From Enterovibrio norvegicus DSM 15893 (GTDB lineage: Bacteria > Pseudomonadota > Gammaproteobacteria > Enterobacterales > Vibrionaceae), in assembly GCF_900115495.1 (NCBI RefSeq), contig NZ_FOWR01000037.1, positions 1-50,117 of the forward strand: a DNA stretch of 50,117 bases, read 5' to 3'. Shown here one piece after another: positions 26,180 to 35,286 of the stretch; position 1 is the first letter of the stretch, and each line of letters opens with the position of its first letter. Position numbers and translations under genes: made by a program. Under the pieces are notes generated by a model that was given only the letters and a program-made list of their open reading frames with translations, was not told where the DNA came from and did no database searches.

Positions 26180-26478
26180 AGTGTTCCTTAAGGATCATTG
26201 ACCGGTGAAAATACGCACGCAGCGGCCCACTCACAGCACACATCCCTTCCGGGGTGACAACCAAATTCTTGAATTTTTAGGGGTGGTAGATATTGCGTGC
26301 GCTTTGCCACGTGGGCGGCAAGTCGATATCTGCGACTCAATCTAAAACGCTATCACCGCGTTAACATATTTGCAATATACCGATGAGAGCTGGATCACTC
26401 GCTTAAAAATTAATTTATCAGTAGTGATTTCGAATCAAATTTGAACAGCTATTTAGGCAGGAATCCTAAACGACAGGC
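26180..26478. other. Upstream region of the agl transcript
   Basis: No gene is seen in these 299 bp. It should carry the promoter for the minus-strand gene at 26179 and aglE. An inverted repeat AAATTC-TT-GAATTT at 26263-26276 is the only operator-like palindrome noticed; it is AT-rich and may be chance. Confidence 0.35.
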
Positions 26479-26505
26479 AAAAAAAACGAGCCGGAGTAGG
26501 CTCGT
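26479..26505 (-). terminator. rctB terminator
   Basis: On the minus strand ACGAGCC and GGCTCGT pair around a 6-base loop, followed by eight T's. It lies about 145 bases past the rctB stop codon. Confidence 0.88.
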
Positions 26506-26650
26506 GAAAGGGTTAGCAAAATTTGCATCGGGTGGGAGCCCGGATGCCAATAGGACAAAGGTATCTATTCGCTAATAATCCTAGTAGGCAGGCCGTGCGT
26601 ACATGTCAGCGTTTTGTCAACGCTTGGTCATTTTCTCTCACCCTTTTGTC

Positions 26651-28633
26651 TTATCCTCCGGCAGCCACTTCGTCTAAAACGGCTAACACCGTGCCATCTA
26701 AATGGCCATCAAATACCTGACGACATACCTTACGGCGTACCGCCAAACCAGAGATTAAGCGCTCAATCGACAAATGCCCCGCTTCGTTCTGGCTGTTGTA
26801 AAACTCGATCGTGCGGCTCAAGGTTTCGTATGACATGATTTCGCCGTCCACACGTAACCAATCCAATTTGTCCATGTAGCTTTGACATTCTTCGGTGATT
26901 GTCGCCGCAGGGTGCCCTGTCATGGCCGACAACGCGGTAATACTGCGTTGCATCGCCTCTGGCGAGGTGTATTTTGACAAGGTGATCGTCAGTTCATCAG
27001 CATTGATTTCAACCAGATGCTTACGCAGCTTAACGCGGCGTCCCAATCGCCCTCCCCGCTTCTCTTTACGCTGAATCGGTTCGAATTCACCGTCAATGAT
27101 CTCGGAAAGCTGATCAAGGTCTTGCTTTGGCATGATCTCATTGCGAAGGGGGTTTGGCATGGTGGGAGCCAAGGAGCGCTTCCCTTCGTTGTACGTTTTG
27201 GCACGAGAAAAACGGATCACCTCGTCGACATTACATTTGATGTCTAAACGGTAGTCTGGGTGCTTCTTGTCGTTGTCGAGTTGGTACACGGTTAAGTGGT
27301 AACCCCACAAGTTAACCGCAAAGACATCGTCGGTTTGCGTTTCCTTTTTTGCCAGTTTTCGCAGCTCTCTGATCAAATCACTCGAAAAACGTCGCCATTC
27401 GATGTTTCTAGCCATTTTCTGGTTTAGGTCACTCAATGTCATGGAATCTTCCAATCGACGCGACAGGCGGCTTCTGAAGAGGCTGTAGAGCTGGAATACC
27501 AAGGTATGCTGGCGCAAGATCTCCGGTGGGAACAAGAAAAAGTAATCACGCGTCATCAATTCTTCGAAAAATGACGGCTCCCAGACCAGGATGTACAAAT
27601 TAGGCTTAATGCGAATTTCGCCATCTTCACCTTCACGCGGTGCTTCTTCAGACGCAGTGATGGTGCGGGCAATAAAGCGAAAACGATCACTTTTAAAGCC
27701 TTCAGGCATATTTTCACTCAACCAACGTCCGGTCAGTTCATGAAGCTGGAAGTCAGTAAATTCGATGCGATCGATGCTCTCACGGATTGAATCACGTGCA
27801 GGCCCGCTGTCCTTTTTGCCGCGCAGTGACAGAATGTCCGTGATATAGACTGGCGTCTTATTCCCAACTTTCTGTGTTTGTAGTTCGTAGTTTGGCAAAT
27901 GATGATCATGGTACTGCACGGTCAACGTAAACAATGCGAACAAGGTCATCAGATCATCAACCGTCATGATCGACTTTGACGATCGCGTTTCAATGATCGC
28001 TTTGGTGCCGCTGATCGCCACCATCGACTTTTGGTAACTTTTTTTCGTTCTTGGCGGTGCCAGTGCTTGGTCGATGATCCCAGCCCAACTGGTTGGCGCG
28101 ATCACAATGTGATCTTTCTCATCTTGCATCGATGGCGGTATACCCAAACCATGCTCGCTAAGCAGTTGCTTGTTGACGTGATTCTGCGCCAGCGCTTTAG
28201 AACGCTTTTGCTTTTCCATCACTTTGGTTCTTTCCGATTGCAGGCCTGCTGAGCCTAGCACTGAGATCAACTGGCTTGGGTTCACAAAACGGTGCAACAT
28301 GGTTTTGCCCGCCAACCCCTCTTCGAATCTCACACCTTGCTGTGTAAACAAACCAATTTGTACCGCAGCTCTCAAGCGTTGCTGAATGGCAGCGCGTGTT
28401 AATTGGCCTTCTGTTGCTTCAACAAGCTCTGTGGTAGAGACCACGCCGTCTTTTGAAGCAAAGCCTCTTAGTGAGATAAGATTAAGCAGTTCAAGAATGC
28501 TTTTGGTTACACCACGGAAATGCTCGTATTGGGGTAACCAATCGATCAATTGCGCGTGTACTTCGAAAAGGTGACCATCCTTGTGTGATCGTGGTGCGGG
28601 GATCAGAATTTTTTCCGAGGGACTTGAGGCCAT
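26651..28633 (-). CDS. rctB: Chromosome II replication initiator RctB
   Basis: RctB is the initiator unique to Vibrionaceae second chromosomes. It binds origin iterons, melts the AT-rich region, and is regulated through 39-mer sites and Dam methylation. The protein carries long blocks I recognise from V. cholerae RctB, including SHKDGHLFEV near the start, QLTRAAIQQRLRAAVQIGLF, WAGIIDQALAPPRT, ITDILSLRGKKDSGPARDS and HLVEINADELTITLSKYTS. The frame is open to 28678, but the ATG at 28633 is chosen because AAGGAG precedes it and the length (660) then matches the roughly 658 residues known. It reads away from the origin, with its promoter next to the AT-rich element. It is expected to repress its own promoter. 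Confidence 0.97.
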   Translation of the reverse strand: MASSPSEKILIPAPRSHKDGHLFEVHAQLIDWLPQYEHFRGVTKSILELLNLISLRGFASKDGVVSTTELVEATEGQLTRAAIQQRLRAAVQIGLFTQQGVRFEEGLAGKTMLHRFVNPSQLISVLGSAGLQSERTKVMEKQKRSKALAQNHVNKQLLSEHGLGIPPSMQDEKDHIVIAPTSWAGIIDQALAPPRTKKSYQKSMVAISGTKAIIETRSSKSIMTVDDLMTLFALFTLTVQYHDHHLPNYELQTQKVGNKTPVYITDILSLRGKKDSGPARDSIRESIDRIEFTDFQLHELTGRWLSENMPEGFKSDRFRFIARTITASEEAPREGEDGEIRIKPNLYILVWEPSFFEELMTRDYFFLFPPEILRQHTLVFQLYSLFRSRLSRRLEDSMTLSDLNQKMARNIEWRRFSSDLIRELRKLAKKETQTDDVFAVNLWGYHLTVYQLDNDKKHPDYRLDIKCNVDEVIRFSRAKTYNEGKRSLAPTMPNPLRNEIMPKQDLDQLSEIIDGEFEPIQRKEKRGGRLGRRVKLRKHLVEINADELTITLSKYTSPEAMQRSITALSAMTGHPAATITEECQSYMDKLDWLRVDGEIMSYETLSRTIEFYNSQNEAGHLSIERLISGLAVRRKVCRQVFDGHLDGTVLAVLDEVAAGG

Positions 28634-28734
28634 CGTGCCACAGCTCCTTGTTAAGCCTGTAGAGTTATCAGAATACATGTGGCCGTAATTGAGCCATCTT
28701 TCCGAGAAGATTAATAGAAAAAAAATAAGAAAGG

Positions 28735-28815
28735 AAGATCTTTTTTATTGTTCCCTTTTAACTGATCTTTTTGATTAAGTATGATCTTACTGATTATATG
28801 ATCTTATGATCTGGC
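28735..28815. other. AT-rich unwinding element of oriCII
   Basis: This stretch is AT-rich and holds five GATC sites (28737, 28764, 28783, 28800, 28808), three of them in TATGATCT repeats. It lies between the rctB promoter side and the iterons, where the duplex-unwinding element is found in V. cholerae oriCII. Assignment as the melted region is by position and composition. Confidence 0.7.
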
Positions 28816-28829
28816 CGTTCATAAGTTTG

Positions 28830-28842
28830 TAAGTGATTGATA
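28830..28842 (-). promoter_or_regulatory. Predicted IHF binding site in oriCII
   Basis: The minus strand reads TATCAATCACTTA, a full match to the IHF consensus WATCAANNNNTTR. It lies between the unwinding element and the iterons, the same relative place as the IHF site of V. cholerae oriCII. Confidence 0.65.
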
Positions 28843-28875
28843 GTAAGAAGGTAAAAATAGAGCCAGATCGAAAGC

Positions 28876-29002
28876 ATGATCATGGTGTGCTTGGAAAGAT
28901 GATCATTAAACACTTGAAAGCATGATCATTAGCAGCATGAAACGATGATCATCAGGATATCGAAAACGTGATCATCGAACCTCCTAAAGCATGATCATGG
29001 CA
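28876..29002 (+). repeat. Six RctB-binding iterons of oriCII, 23-bp spacing
   Basis: Six directly repeated 12-mers start at 28876, 28899, 28922, 28945, 28968 and 28991, exactly 23 bases apart, about two helical turns. Five begin ATGATCAT and the fifth (28968) begins GTGATCAT. Each contains a Dam site GATC, so binding of RctB should depend on methylation and SeqA can sequester the array. The number and phase match the minimal oriCII of V. cholerae. Confidence 0.93.
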
Positions 29003-29012
29003 ATTACACATG

Positions 29013-29021
29013 TTATCCACA
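29013..29021 (+). other. DnaA box of oriCII
   Basis: TTATCCACA is a consensus DnaA box. It lies 10 bases after the last iteron, on the side away from the unwinding element, as in the V. cholerae second origin. Confidence 0.85.
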
Positions 29022-29090
29022 AGCCAAAATGATAACTTTGCGCTCCCCTGCCCTTCATGCTGTATTTATCCGTTATTTGGCCTTGGAAAA

Positions 29091-29760
29091 ATGATCAAGA
29101 GAACGTCTTTTTGACCATGTTTCCGCCTTTATGGCTCAATATTCTAGCGACACTGGTGGCGGCTGGTGGATGATGTGAATCCATTTACACATATTGAAAC
29201 GACAACTAACGTATTTTAGACGGGAGACAATATGTGTCCGATGCCCGAAACAATGATCAAGTGAGTGTCTTTGTATTTCAATATTGTCATATGAATACGA
29301 GTTCTCGCTTCATCTTTGCCTTCTTTTCATTGAGTTAAGCCCATAGATCCAGTATTGAAAAGGCATGTACCGTAATTTTGTCGCTACTTCATATCGTTCC
29401 GGTGTGTTTTATCGTTTCTCTTTCACTGCTATTCCCCTTGATCATTCATTCGGAGGAATACGATCTTTGTGTGTTCGTTCGCGTTGAAATTTTGGGCACA
29501 TTAGCGCCTTGATCATTTATCCATAACTCACATTTACACTTGGAAAGATGATCAAGGAACTGAGAAGCCCTATTCGCAATGTAAATACTCGAAACCGCCT
29601 CTCTCTTGATCATCGTTGCGGAAACATGATCAAGTAAAGCGACAAAACAAGCCTGTTCGCCCTCTTTTAGTATGATTTTTTCATGTTATTTGTTTTTTAC
29701 TGACGATTTTCAGTGTGATCACTAGTTGAACCGACAACGTCCGTAATTTAGCGCATTGTT
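29091..29760. repeat. Negative-control region with dispersed iterons and two 39-mer-like sites
   Basis: Seven iterons sharing ATGATCAAG lie at 29091(+), 29253(+), 29439(-), 29510(-), 29548(+), 29607(-) and 29626(+), with a divergent GTGATCACT at 29715. Two similar longer elements start TTGAAACGACAAC at 29194 and TTGAACCGACAAC at 29726, each followed by a CGTAATTTAG-like block; these are the expected 39-mer inhibitory RctB sites. A near DnaA box TTATCCATA is at 29517. No protein-coding gene is visible; this corresponds to the rctA/inc region of V. cholerae. Confidence 0.8.
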
Positions 29761-29804
29761 ATCACTGTTCCGCAGAAAGATCGGCATTTGGTCTGTAATA
29801 TTGG

Positions 29805-29817
29805 TTTACATTGTAAA
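29805..29817. other. parS2 centromere site 4
   Basis: TTTACATTGTAAA matches the ParB2 motif exactly. It lies between the inc region and parA2, about 180 bases before the parA2 start, so ParB2 loading here could also affect parA2B2 expression. Confidence 0.88.
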
Positions 29818-29995
29818 AAGGTGACGCTGTAACACTTTAAATCTGTGATTTTTCGCCATGACAAAGTCACATTATTTTGTCGATTTTTTTCAAGGTTTTG
29901 TCATAAAGTGAGCACCTTCTTACTTTTTATGCAGTACGTTCAGCTTTTTATTGTGCGTTCCGTAAAGTGCTGTACAATTAAGTTAATTCTCTTTT

Positions 29996-31219
29996 ATGGC
30001 GAAAAGAAAAATGAATAGGGAAAAGACGATACAAAATCTGCAGTCCATTGCAGAGCAAACCAAGCAGGTTCAAGCCGACCGCATTGAGATCGTGATGGAA
30101 GAACGTCATGATCAACTGTTCCCACCAATGTCAAAAGCACTGATGGAAACACGTTCAGGGTTAACTCGTCGTAAGTTGGATGAAGCAATTACCCGCATGG
30201 AAGAAGCGGGTCATCAGTTTACGAAAAACAATGCAAACCATTACTCTATTACCTTAGATGAAGCACACCAAATTATGGAAGCGGCCAAAATGCCTGCTTT
30301 TCATCAGGGTAAAGGTGCTGGCCATAAGCCTTGGGTTATCAATATCCAGAACCAAAAGGGCGGCACGGGTAAATCCATGAGTGCGGTTCATTTGGCTGCT
30401 TGCATGGCATTGAACCTTGAAAAACGCTACCGCATTTGCCTGATTGACCTTGATCCACAGGGTTCTTTACGTCTTTTCCTTAACCCTATGATCAGCGTTA
30501 ACGAGCAAGAGGGCATTTACTCGGCGGTGGATGTGATGTTGGAAAATACACCACAAGACGCCGATAGAGAGTTCATGATGAAGAATGTTCTCTTGCCGAC
30601 GCAATACCCTAATTTGAAAACGATTGCTGCCTTCCCTGAAGACGCAATGTTTAACGCCGAAGCATGGCAAAACTTGGCGACTAACGGCTCGCTGGATGTG
30701 GTTCAGTTATTGAAAGAGAAAGTGATCGACACGATTGCTGACGAATTCGACATCATCATGATCGATACGGGCCCACACATCGATCCGTTGGTTTGGAATG
30801 CGATGTATGCATCGAATGCCTTAATTATTCCTTGTGCAGCTAAGCGTTTGGACTGGGCATCTACCGTGAATTTCTTCCAGCATTTGCCGACGGTTTACGA
30901 AATGTTCCCTGAAGATTGGCCGGGTCTCGAGTTTGTTCGCTTGATGCCGACCATGTTTGAGGACGACAATAAGAAGCAAGTATCTGTGCTCACAGAGATG
31001 AACTATCTGTTGAGTGACCAAGTGATGATGGCCACCATTCCTCGTAGCCGTGCCTTTGAAACGTGTGCTGATACCTATAGCACTGTGTTTGATTTGACCG
31101 CACAAGACTTTGAAGGCGGCAAAAAAACCTTATCTACCGCGCAAGAAGCGGTTCACCGTGCAGGGCTGGAGCTAGAACGCGTGCTTCACAGCCATTGGTC
31201 GCAGAGAAATCAGGAGTGA
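29996..31219 (+). CDS. parA2: Chromosome II partition ATPase ParA2
   Basis: This 407-residue P1-type ParA drives segregation of the chromosome II origin. An N-terminal DNA-binding winged-helix region (about 1-105) precedes the deviant Walker A KGGTGKS at 121-127 (IQNQKGGTGKS). Walker A' follows in LIDLDPQGSL and Walker B in IIMIDTGPHI. The length matches V. cholerae ParA2. The start at 29996 is kept; an ATG at 30011 (MNREKT) is an alternative, because neither has a strong ribosome site. It is the first gene of the parA2-parB2 operon, with parS2 and iterons upstream. Confidence 0.95.
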   Translation: MAKRKMNREKTIQNLQSIAEQTKQVQADRIEIVMEERHDQLFPPMSKALMETRSGLTRRKLDEAITRMEEAGHQFTKNNANHYSITLDEAHQIMEAAKMPAFHQGKGAGHKPWVINIQNQKGGTGKSMSAVHLAACMALNLEKRYRICLIDLDPQGSLRLFLNPMISVNEQEGIYSAVDVMLENTPQDADREFMMKNVLLPTQYPNLKTIAAFPEDAMFNAEAWQNLATNGSLDVVQLLKEKVIDTIADEFDIIMIDTGPHIDPLVWNAMYASNALIIPCAAKRLDWASTVNFFQHLPTVYEMFPEDWPGLEFVRLMPTMFEDDNKKQVSVLTEMNYLLSDQVMMATIPRSRAFETCADTYSTVFDLTAQDFEGGKKTLSTAQEAVHRAGLELERVLHSHWSQRNQE

Positions 31220-31222
31220 TAA

Positions 31223-32188
31223 ATGGCGATTAAAACTTCAGAATTGAACGCGCGTTTGTTTGGCAAGGCGGACAAACGACGTGCAACCACTGTGCAAGAA
31301 GCACAAAAAGCGGCTTCTGAAAAAGCAGCGGTGATTGAGCTTTCTGTTGCTGGTGAAGCGACGGTTGAATTTGAATTAGTGCGTGTGGCGGCAGGGGAGG
31401 TGGTTTCTCGCACCTCTGTGTTTGCAGAAAATGCCCGTGAACAATCGTTTCTAAACGAACTGGCTTTATCCGATATTTTGGTGACGTTGAAGGACCGCGG
31501 TCAGCAATACCCTGCGGTTGGTCGTTGGCTAGACGGTAATAAAATTGAAGTGCTCGACGGTAGTCGCCGTCGTATGTCGTGTATTTTGGCGAAACAAGAT
31601 TTTCTTGTTTACGTCGCCAGAGGCATTAACAGCAAGCACGCAAAATTCTTGTCTGATGTTGCGAACGCACACAAGCCTTTGTCACTGTTTGAGCGTGGTA
31701 AAGAGATGCAAGCCATGCTTGACCGCGGTGATGTGCTCGATCAAAAAGAGCTGGCGAAAGTGTGCCAATGCAGCGAAGCGCTGGTAAGTGGCGCGCTTAA
31801 GGCGGCTTCTTTACCACTGCCGGTGCTTCAAGCCTACCCAAGTGTTGCTGAACTTGGCCGACCGACGATTGTGAAACTTCACCGTTTGTTCTTCTCACTA
31901 AGTCATGACGAGCAATCACAACTTCTTGCAAAGCTTGGCGAAGCGCCACTTTGGCAAACTGTTGATGCTCACGGCGTTAGCCGTATTACGCGTGAAGTGA
32001 CCATTATTATTGAAGATTGGCGTGAGTCACTGAAACCGTCAGTGAAGAAAGAATCGCCTGCGACCGACCTGATTAAAGGCCGTGTTAGCTATCGCCGTAA
32101 AGGTGATGCCTTGTCTATCAATCTTAAAAAGATGAGCGATGATGACGCACAAGCCATTCTTGATTTTATAGAATCTCGACTTGGCTAA
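31223..32188 (+). CDS. parB2: Chromosome II centromere-binding protein ParB2
   Basis: The 321-residue ParB family protein begins 3 bases after parA2. It has an N-terminal ParA-contact region, a nuclease-like/CTP-binding core with VLDGSRRRMSC (about 112-122), and a helix-turn-helix around LDQKELAKVCQCSEALVSGA (about 172-191) that should read parS2. The C-terminal part is the dimer domain. It is expected to bind the TTTACANTGTAAA sites listed here and to stimulate ParA2. A terminator follows. Confidence 0.94.
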   Translation: MAIKTSELNARLFGKADKRRATTVQEAQKAASEKAAVIELSVAGEATVEFELVRVAAGEVVSRTSVFAENAREQSFLNELALSDILVTLKDRGQQYPAVGRWLDGNKIEVLDGSRRRMSCILAKQDFLVYVARGINSKHAKFLSDVANAHKPLSLFERGKEMQAMLDRGDVLDQKELAKVCQCSEALVSGALKAASLPLPVLQAYPSVAELGRPTIVKLHRLFFSLSHDEQSQLLAKLGEAPLWQTVDAHGVSRITREVTIIIEDWRESLKPSVKKESPATDLIKGRVSYRRKGDALSINLKKMSDDDAQAILDFIESRLG

Positions 32189-32208
32189 ACGAATAATCTG
32201 AACCAAAC

Positions 32209-32237
32209 AAAACGTGCCTTATGGCACGTTTTTTTTT
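32209..32237 (+). terminator. parA2-parB2 operon terminator
   Basis: ACGTGCC and GGCACGT pair around a TTAT loop and are followed by nine T's, 20 bases past the parB2 stop. Confidence 0.92.
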
Positions 32238-32272
32238 GCTTGTCTCTTGGATACGGTATGATGAAAAGGTAG

Positions 32273-34327
32273 ATGACAACCTTGGCCATAACCGTGACTC
32301 CAAACGATTTTATTCAATTGCTTCAAGATGCCGCGATAAAACGCGTGGTTCGATTTCCTGTTTTTGTCGCTGGCGATGAGGTAACGGTTTCTGACTTTTT
32401 GGCGTTGGCGTCACCGTCATTGATTGTTAGTAATGTATTGCCTGGCGCCACACCTTGGCGTCAAGTCAAACGCCTATTGGGGCAGGAAACTCACTCCCTT
32501 GCGCTCGATATCCGCCAAGGTTTCGATGTCGAAAAGCTCTGTGCCATTGCTGGATGCGTCAAAGGCGGTGAGTTGGTTTACTTCCTCGTTGGTGAAGAGG
32601 AGAGCGAACGCCGTTTTTACCAGCGCTTTAACACTTTTTATCACCATGCCGATGCGGCCTACTTTAGCCAACATGGCGGCATGAACCTTCCTCAGTCGAT
32701 ATCCTCCTCACAACATGTCCCTGAATACAGCTCGTCGTTCACCTCATCTGGCATGACGCAAGATCAGCAACGTGCTGTCGATGCCATCAAACAGGTTCTT
32801 AAAGGACACCGTCGACGTCCTGCGCTCATCGTTGCAGACCGTGGTCGCGGCAAGTCTTCTGCAATGGGCATTGCGGCCGGCCAAATTTTGTCGTCTGACG
32901 TAAAAACGGTACTGGTGACGTCGCCTTCGATTGCTAATGCAGAAACCCTGTTTCAGCACGCGCTTGTTGACGGTGATTGTGAGAGGACCAATAAATATCG
33001 GGCGACTTACAGTAATGGCAGCCAACTGAAGTTTGTCGCACCCGATGTTTTGCTTCAAGACAAGCCAATGTGCGATTTGTTGTTGGTTGATGAAGCTGCA
33101 GCGATACCGGTTCCTATGCTCAACCAAATGTTGACGAGTTACAGTCGCATTGCATTTTCCACGACTGAACATGGTTATGAAGGCACGGGCAGAGCATTTA
33201 GCCTTCGTTTTAGAAGCCTTCTAAATGATAAAGCGAAAGGGTGGAAGGAAGTATCTTTGCACCAACCTGTCAGATGGGCGCAGGACGACCCGCTAGAGCG
33301 TTGGTTGTTCGATGCGTTCTTGTTTGATGCCGAGCCTCTTTATCCCGATAACATCGATGAGATATCGGTGCGCATTGTAGACAGAGATGCGTTGCTTAAA
33401 GACGAATCGACGCTGAGGCAATTGTTTAGCATTTTGGTGACAGCACACTATCAAACATCGCCGAACGATTTACTGCAGTTGCTTGATGATGAATCCCTGT
33501 CTGTGTTCGGCGCGTTTGCACATGGCATGTTAGTCGGTGCTTTGCTTGCACAGAAAGAAGGAGGGTTTGATGGAGCGCTGGCGTCGGATGTTGTTGCTGG
33601 CAAACGCAGACTTCGTGGTCATTTGTTAGCGCAAAGTTTGGCGTCTCATACCGGTACGGTGGATGCGTTAATGTCAGTACTCATTCGCGTTTCTCGCATT
33701 GCCGTATTACCGTTATTTCAGCGAAATGGCATTGGTACCTTGTTGTTGAACTCCGCAGAGACCTATGCAGCTCGCGACGGTGTTGGTGTTATGGGAACCA
33801 GCTTTGGTGTGACACCTTCTCTTTGGCAGTTTTGGTCATCACAAGGTTATATACCTGCACGTTTAGGTATTCAGCGCGATGCGGCAAGCGGCACGCATTC
33901 GCTTCAAATGGTAAAGGCACTCTCTTCTGCGCCAACATGGTTTGACGATATTCAGGCACTGTACTCTTCTAACTTCTATGCTCAACTATCAGAACAATTC
34001 AGCCAGCTCGACCCATATCTTTCTGCTTTGTTGCTCAGTGCAATGGCCGAACCTGCAAGACTGTCCGAGGCACAAAATAGACAGGTTGCATTGTTTGCGT
34101 CTGGCGCGCTCGGCTATGATTTGGTTACGGGCAGTTTGTCGCAATGGCTTGTTTCTTGGCTAGCTCGCCAAACAAAGACAATTACGCGCGAAGACAAAGG
34201 TTGCCAGTTGATGGTTGCGCGAGTCCTGCATCGACAGTCTTGGGATGTCATTGCAAATGAATTTGGGTATCAAGGACGTAAAGACACGGAACTAGCGATG
34301 CGACAATGGATCGCAAAACACCATTAG
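32273..34327 (+). CDS. tmcA: tRNA(Met) cytidine acetyltransferase TmcA
   Basis: TmcA makes N4-acetylcytidine at position 34 of elongator tRNA(Met), using acetyl-CoA and ATP. The 684-residue protein has the family order: an N-terminal DUF1726 region (about 10-150), a RecD-like helicase with Walker A VADRGRGKS (188-196) and DEAAAIP (Walker B, D273-E274), a GNAT domain with RIAVLPLFQRNGIGTLLLNSAE, and a C-terminal tRNA-binding part. The start is just 35 bases past the par terminator, with AAAGGTAG before the ATG. It is followed 17 bases later by the PHP phosphatase gene, probably one transcript. Confidence 0.95.
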   Translation: MTTLAITVTPNDFIQLLQDAAIKRVVRFPVFVAGDEVTVSDFLALASPSLIVSNVLPGATPWRQVKRLLGQETHSLALDIRQGFDVEKLCAIAGCVKGGELVYFLVGEEESERRFYQRFNTFYHHADAAYFSQHGGMNLPQSISSSQHVPEYSSSFTSSGMTQDQQRAVDAIKQVLKGHRRRPALIVADRGRGKSSAMGIAAGQILSSDVKTVLVTSPSIANAETLFQHALVDGDCERTNKYRATYSNGSQLKFVAPDVLLQDKPMCDLLLVDEAAAIPVPMLNQMLTSYSRIAFSTTEHGYEGTGRAFSLRFRSLLNDKAKGWKEVSLHQPVRWAQDDPLERWLFDAFLFDAEPLYPDNIDEISVRIVDRDALLKDESTLRQLFSILVTAHYQTSPNDLLQLLDDESLSVFGAFAHGMLVGALLAQKEGGFDGALASDVVAGKRRLRGHLLAQSLASHTGTVDALMSVLIRVSRIAVLPLFQRNGIGTLLLNSAETYAARDGVGVMGTSFGVTPSLWQFWSSQGYIPARLGIQRDAASGTHSLQMVKALSSAPTWFDDIQALYSSNFYAQLSEQFSQLDPYLSALLLSAMAEPARLSEAQNRQVALFASGALGYDLVTGSLSQWLVSWLARQTKTITREDKGCQLMVARVLHRQSWDVIANEFGYQGRKDTELAMRQWIAKHH

Positions 34328-34344
34328 ACAAATAAGGATGAACA

Positions 34345-35094
34345 ATGAAACTCGTTGCGGACACGCATACACATACGCTAGCAAGTGGTCACGCGTACAG
34401 TACAGTTATCGAAAATGCAAAGGCAGCGAAAGATGCCGGACTTACCTATTTATGTGTCACTGACCATGCTTCGACAATGCCTGGCGCTCCTCACTTTTGG
34501 CACTTTGTGAATCAACGTGTGATCCCAGACTTTTTAAGCGACGTGCGAATCATCAGAGGTACAGAAGCAAACATACTCAATGAGCACGGTGAGCTTGATA
34601 TGCCGACGTATGTTTACGGGAACTTGGAATGGGTGAACGCCAGCTTGCACGAGCCTGTCTTCCGTCCATCCTCTAAAGCCGCGCATACCTCAGCGATGAT
34701 CGGCGCAATCAAAACCGGTCTGATAGACGCGATCGCTCATTCTGGTAATCCTTCTTTCCCCATCGATATGGAAGCGGTTATCAAAACTGCTGCTGCGCAT
34801 GGTGTGGCGCTCGAACTTAATAACTCTTCACTGAATGGGTCGCGAAAGGGGAGTGAACCAAACTGTTTGGAAATCGCCGAAATTGCCAGAGATTGTGGCG
34901 CATTTATTTCAACTGGATCGGATGCACATTTCGCTTCCGATATTGGACGACTTGATGATGTTGCTAACATCATCAAAACAGTCGGCTTGCAAGAGTCCCA
35001 GGTTGTTACCAGTCAGTCGTCGATATTTGAAGAGTATCTGGTAAAGCGTCAGTCCATTCGCAAACGTAGGGTGTCGGAGCTTCTCGCTGACTAA
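34345..35094 (+). CDS. PHP-family phosphatase (YcdX-like)
   Basis: The 249-residue protein has the PHP trinuclear-metal fold of E. coli YcdX. Metal-binding motifs are DTHTHT at 6-11, VTDHAS, the RGTEANI strand with Glu, SLHEP, AHSGNPSFP and a late GSDAHF. YcdX-type enzymes hydrolyse phosphate esters, but the natural substrate is unsettled. AAGGATGAACA lies before the ATG. It sits 17 bases after tmcA and is likely co-transcribed. A parS2 site is immediately downstream. Confidence 0.92.
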   Translation: MKLVADTHTHTLASGHAYSTVIENAKAAKDAGLTYLCVTDHASTMPGAPHFWHFVNQRVIPDFLSDVRIIRGTEANILNEHGELDMPTYVYGNLEWVNASLHEPVFRPSSKAAHTSAMIGAIKTGLIDAIAHSGNPSFPIDMEAVIKTAAAHGVALELNNSSLNGSRKGSEPNCLEIAEIARDCGAFISTGSDAHFASDIGRLDDVANIIKTVGLQESQVVTSQSSIFEEYLVKRQSIRKRRVSELLAD

Positions 35095-35098
35095 TCGA

Positions 35099-35111
35099 TT
35101 TACACTGTAAA
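35099..35111. other. parS2 centromere site 5
   Basis: TTTACACTGTAAA matches the ParB2 motif exactly and starts 5 bases after the stop of the PHP phosphatase gene. Confidence 0.88.
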
Positions 35112-35286
35112 GTAGGCAATCGGTACTGAAATCTAAAACGCACATATTTGATAAATCTGAATGTTATGCCATCTTGTGGAGGGGCGTAAGCATCTAACAT
35201 TCAATACAATATTGATAATAGTATAAGCATATACTTAAATTTTGCTGCTTAGTGGGCTGTCTTGGCAGTAGTCGTTGGGAGGCAGT

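Noticed and set aside
28876-29002. Regular short repeats resembling a CRISPR array
   Set aside because: The repeat unit is a 7-8 bp conserved core with 23-bp period, too short for CRISPR. It carries GATC, sits beside rctB and matches oriCII iterons; no cas genes are present.
29041-29990. Protein-coding gene in the inc region (rctA-like)
   Set aside because: No frame of useful length with a start and ribosome site is visible; the region is explained by iterons, 39-mer-like sites and parS2.
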